Assembly (NCBI GenBank): GCA_903884005.1
Contig: CAISDA010000088.1
Coordinates: forward strand, 62,001 to 126,000
Origin: an uncultured Ignavibacteriota bacterium
Lineage (GTDB): Bacteria; Bacteroidota; Ignavibacteria; UBA10030; UBA8401
Direction: 5' to 3'
Length of the DNA: 64,000 bases
The translations under genes were made by a program, and so were the position numbers. Below the pieces are notes generated by a model. That model was not told the DNA's origin. It searched no databases and saw nothing but the letters and a program-made list of their open reading frames with translations. Positions 61,916-64,000 of the stretch are shown here, piece by piece (the first letter of the stretch is position 1; each line of letters opens with the position of its first letter).

Positions 61916-63030
61916 CTCTCCGGCGAGATGCCGATCTTTCTGCGAAGCATGGCGAGTGCGTCCGCTTTTTCCGGCGTGATGTACCCGTCTTCCCACGCTT
62001 GCTCAAGCGCAGTCCGATAGATGCCGTATTTCGCATCGGTCTGCAACTGCGCAAATTCCTCGCCGGTCATTCCGATATCGGCCCGGACGATGTTCAGTAT
62101 CTGCATTCCTTCGGCTGAGATCGTTTCTGACCGAAGCAGCGTGGTCAGTGTCGTTCGGAGCAGCGACTCACCCAGGGCGCGCCGCCGGTGTTCGTCGTCC
62201 GCGGTCGCCTCTTTCAGATGCGCTTCCTGATCGGCGGCCGCTTTCCGCAGCGCTGCATTTTCCACCACTGCCTCGCGCAATTGTTTCTCGATCTGCACAT
62301 GCTCCTCGGCCATCTGCTGGCAGTCCTTATTCACAAGAAGCATCTCCTGTTGATGGGCAGCCGCCAGCATTGCCGCTTCCGACCCGAGCCGCAGCAGTTC
62401 CTCCTTGTGATCGGCCTCGCGGGCTTCGCGCTCGGTATCTGCGGCACGCCTCGATTCCGCCATGCTCTCGTTCAGCCGCACGACTTCAGCGTACAATTCT
62501 TCGACGCGCCGGTACGACTCTTCGGCATCGTCGACGACCGCACGGTATTTATCGATCGCTTCTTTTTCCCCCGTGCGCGCATGCTGGCCCTCTCCGGCCA
62601 TCACCGCAATTTCCTGCTGATGCTTGACGCGCAGCGACTCGATCTCTTCCTTGAACCGCTCGATCTGCGCGCGCTGCTGCCGGATCGTAAAGAGATCCTC
62701 CTCGCTCGACCCGTGGGAGGCAGCGGGAGCGGTCTCGGCAGGGACGGTCTCGGCAACACCGGGTTTCGCGTGTGCAGCCGTGTTCGGTGCCTGCGACTTT
62801 TCCTCGCTTAATTTTTTTACCCGATCCTCGTCGTCCTTTTTTTTCCTGGCTGCAAGCGCCGCCTTGATACGCTGGTTGTAGGCAAGCGCATACATGTTGT
62901 CCGGCTCGACAGCGAGCGCCTTGTTCACTTCTCCCATGGCATCGGTGTACTCGGCGCTTTGTATATACCGGTCGGCCGCCTTCAGCAAATCGCCGATAAT
63001 TTTTTTCTTCTCTTCTCTGCTTGTACCCAT
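61867..63030 (-). CDS. TPR and coiled-coil protein with duplicated C-terminal helical motif
   Basis: 387 residues, started at the ATG at 63030 (MGTSREEKKKIIGDLL); the longer reading starts in a region with no signal. A TPR-like pair (residues 8-55: AADRYIQSAEYTDAMGEVNK, then ALAVEPDNMYALAYNQ), a charged linker, a long coiled coil (about 115-300), and a C-terminal part with two copies of a helical unit: MQILNIVRADIGMTGEEF and DALAMLRRKIGISPESHF. I do not recognise the family; similar units occur at the end of other TPR proteins. The gene is convergent with the CDP-alcohol transferase, and their coding ends overlap by 49 bases. Confidence 0.8.
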   Translation of the reverse strand: MGTSREEKKKIIGDLLKAADRYIQSAEYTDAMGEVNKALAVEPDNMYALAYNQRIKAALAARKKKDDEDRVKKLSEEKSQAPNTAAHAKPGVAETVPAETAPAASHGSSEEDLFTIRQQRAQIERFKEEIESLRVKHQQEIAVMAGEGQHARTGEKEAIDKYRAVVDDAEESYRRVEELYAEVVRLNESMAESRRAADTEREAREADHKEELLRLGSEAAMLAAAHQQEMLLVNKDCQQMAEEHVQIEKQLREAVVENAALRKAAADQEAHLKEATADDEHRRRALGESLLRTTLTTLLRSETISAEGMQILNIVRADIGMTGEEFAQLQTDAKYGIYRTALEQAWEDGYITPEKADALAMLRRKIGISPESHFLIEDELRNANKSR

Positions 63031-63259
63031 CCCTGTCCTCGCAAAAAAAAATTTATTCCTCCGGCAGATTTTATTAACGCACATTTTCCTCACGCACGAC
63101 GCGCGGCATGCCCTTCAGTAAAATAGGTGATGAGGCGTGAAATAGCAAACGGTAACGCGACAAAGATACTTCTTGCATAAGCGTTAAAATATTTTATTAT
63201 AGGAAGGGTGACAACAACGCCCTACACCAGCTGCAGGCTCCATTCATGATCTATTTTAA

Positions 63260-64000
<741 letters not shown>

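Noticed and set aside
63206-63240. A possible further family 1 fragment (GGGTGACAACAACGCCCTACA)-like stretch before glnB, stated as its parts GGGTGA and CGCCCTACAC
   Set aside because: Only the CGCCCTACAC half resembles the repeat and the arms do not pair; no flanking module is present.

Overview
The window reads as chromosome from a moderately GC-rich member of the Fibrobacteres-Chlorobi-Bacteroidetes group, most likely near Ignavibacteria, Kapabacteria or Kryptonia rather than classical Bacteroidia. The evidence is: a TonB-dependent receptor with an N-terminal carboxypeptidase-regulatory domain; secreted proteins ending in type IX secretion (T9SS) sorting domains; many outer-membrane beta-barrel genes; a futalosine-pathway MqnA homologue; and an F-type ATP synthase operon that lacks atpD and atpC, as in Chlorobi and Bacteroidetes. 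No rRNA, tRNA, CRISPR array, transposase or prophage gene was recognised. Taxonomy is inference from gene content only.

Layout. 1-14.8 kb: envelope and secretion genes, all on the minus strand (lipoprotein, T9SS-sorted fibronectin-type protein, TonB receptor, T9SS-sorted glycosyl hydrolase-like protein, SpoIIE-type phosphatase, FadL-like porin, two lipoproteins, a beta-barrel protein). 14.9-19.3 kb: cysS, recN, mqnA-like. 19.4-23.3 kb: the translation/SRP cluster ffh-rpsP-khpA-rimM-trmD-rplS with tightly coupled starts. 23.4-32.1 kb: one long minus-strand cluster running glycosyltransferase, M23 peptidase, bactofilin with a polyglutamine tail, atpZ, an AtpI-like gene, then atpB-E-F-H-A-G. 32.2-34.3 kb: a plus-strand pair (class V aminotransferase, alpha/beta hydrolase). 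34.4-45.2 kb: minus-strand housekeeping genes (rlmD, ABC-F, peptidase, prfC, FKBP, DMT transporter, SGNH hydrolase, murB). 45.4-47.8 kb: an AT-richer patch with a solitary CHASE2-like membrane protein and a decayed hicBA toxin-antitoxin locus. 47.9-60 kb: M13 peptidase, corA, nfnB/nfnA (electron-bifurcating transhydrogenase-like pair), tex, amidase, DUF5686 outer-membrane protein. 60.3-64 kb: nucleotidyltransferase plus CDP-alcohol phosphatidyltransferase, a coiled-coil protein, glnB and the start of amt.

The most interesting signal is not a gene. At least nine intergenic sites carry copies of one modular hairpin repeat (here family 1): inverted AAGTAAC / GTTACTT ends, a GCACCGC / GCGGTGC hairpin, and one to three GGGCGAxxT / AxxTCGCCC hairpins whose arms change in compensating ways. 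The copies sit at or within a few bases of stop codons, and in two cases supply the stop codon itself (trmD, mqnA). A second, unrelated inverted-repeat family (family 2) has two copies. Other points of note are the 15/30-bp codon repeat that builds the bactofilin tail, the co-transcription of a cell-shape module with ATP synthase, a perfect intrinsic terminator inside the start of mqnA, and the split nucleotidyltransferase/CDP-alcohol transferase pair.

How the genes work together: the first third equips the outer membrane for uptake and for polymer processing. The M23-bactofilin pair, murB, the amidase and the glycosyltransferase act on the cell wall and surface. NfnAB-like, MqnA-like and ATP synthase genes point to respiratory metabolism with ferredoxin/NADPH balancing. 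glnB-amt handles ammonium uptake and its regulation.
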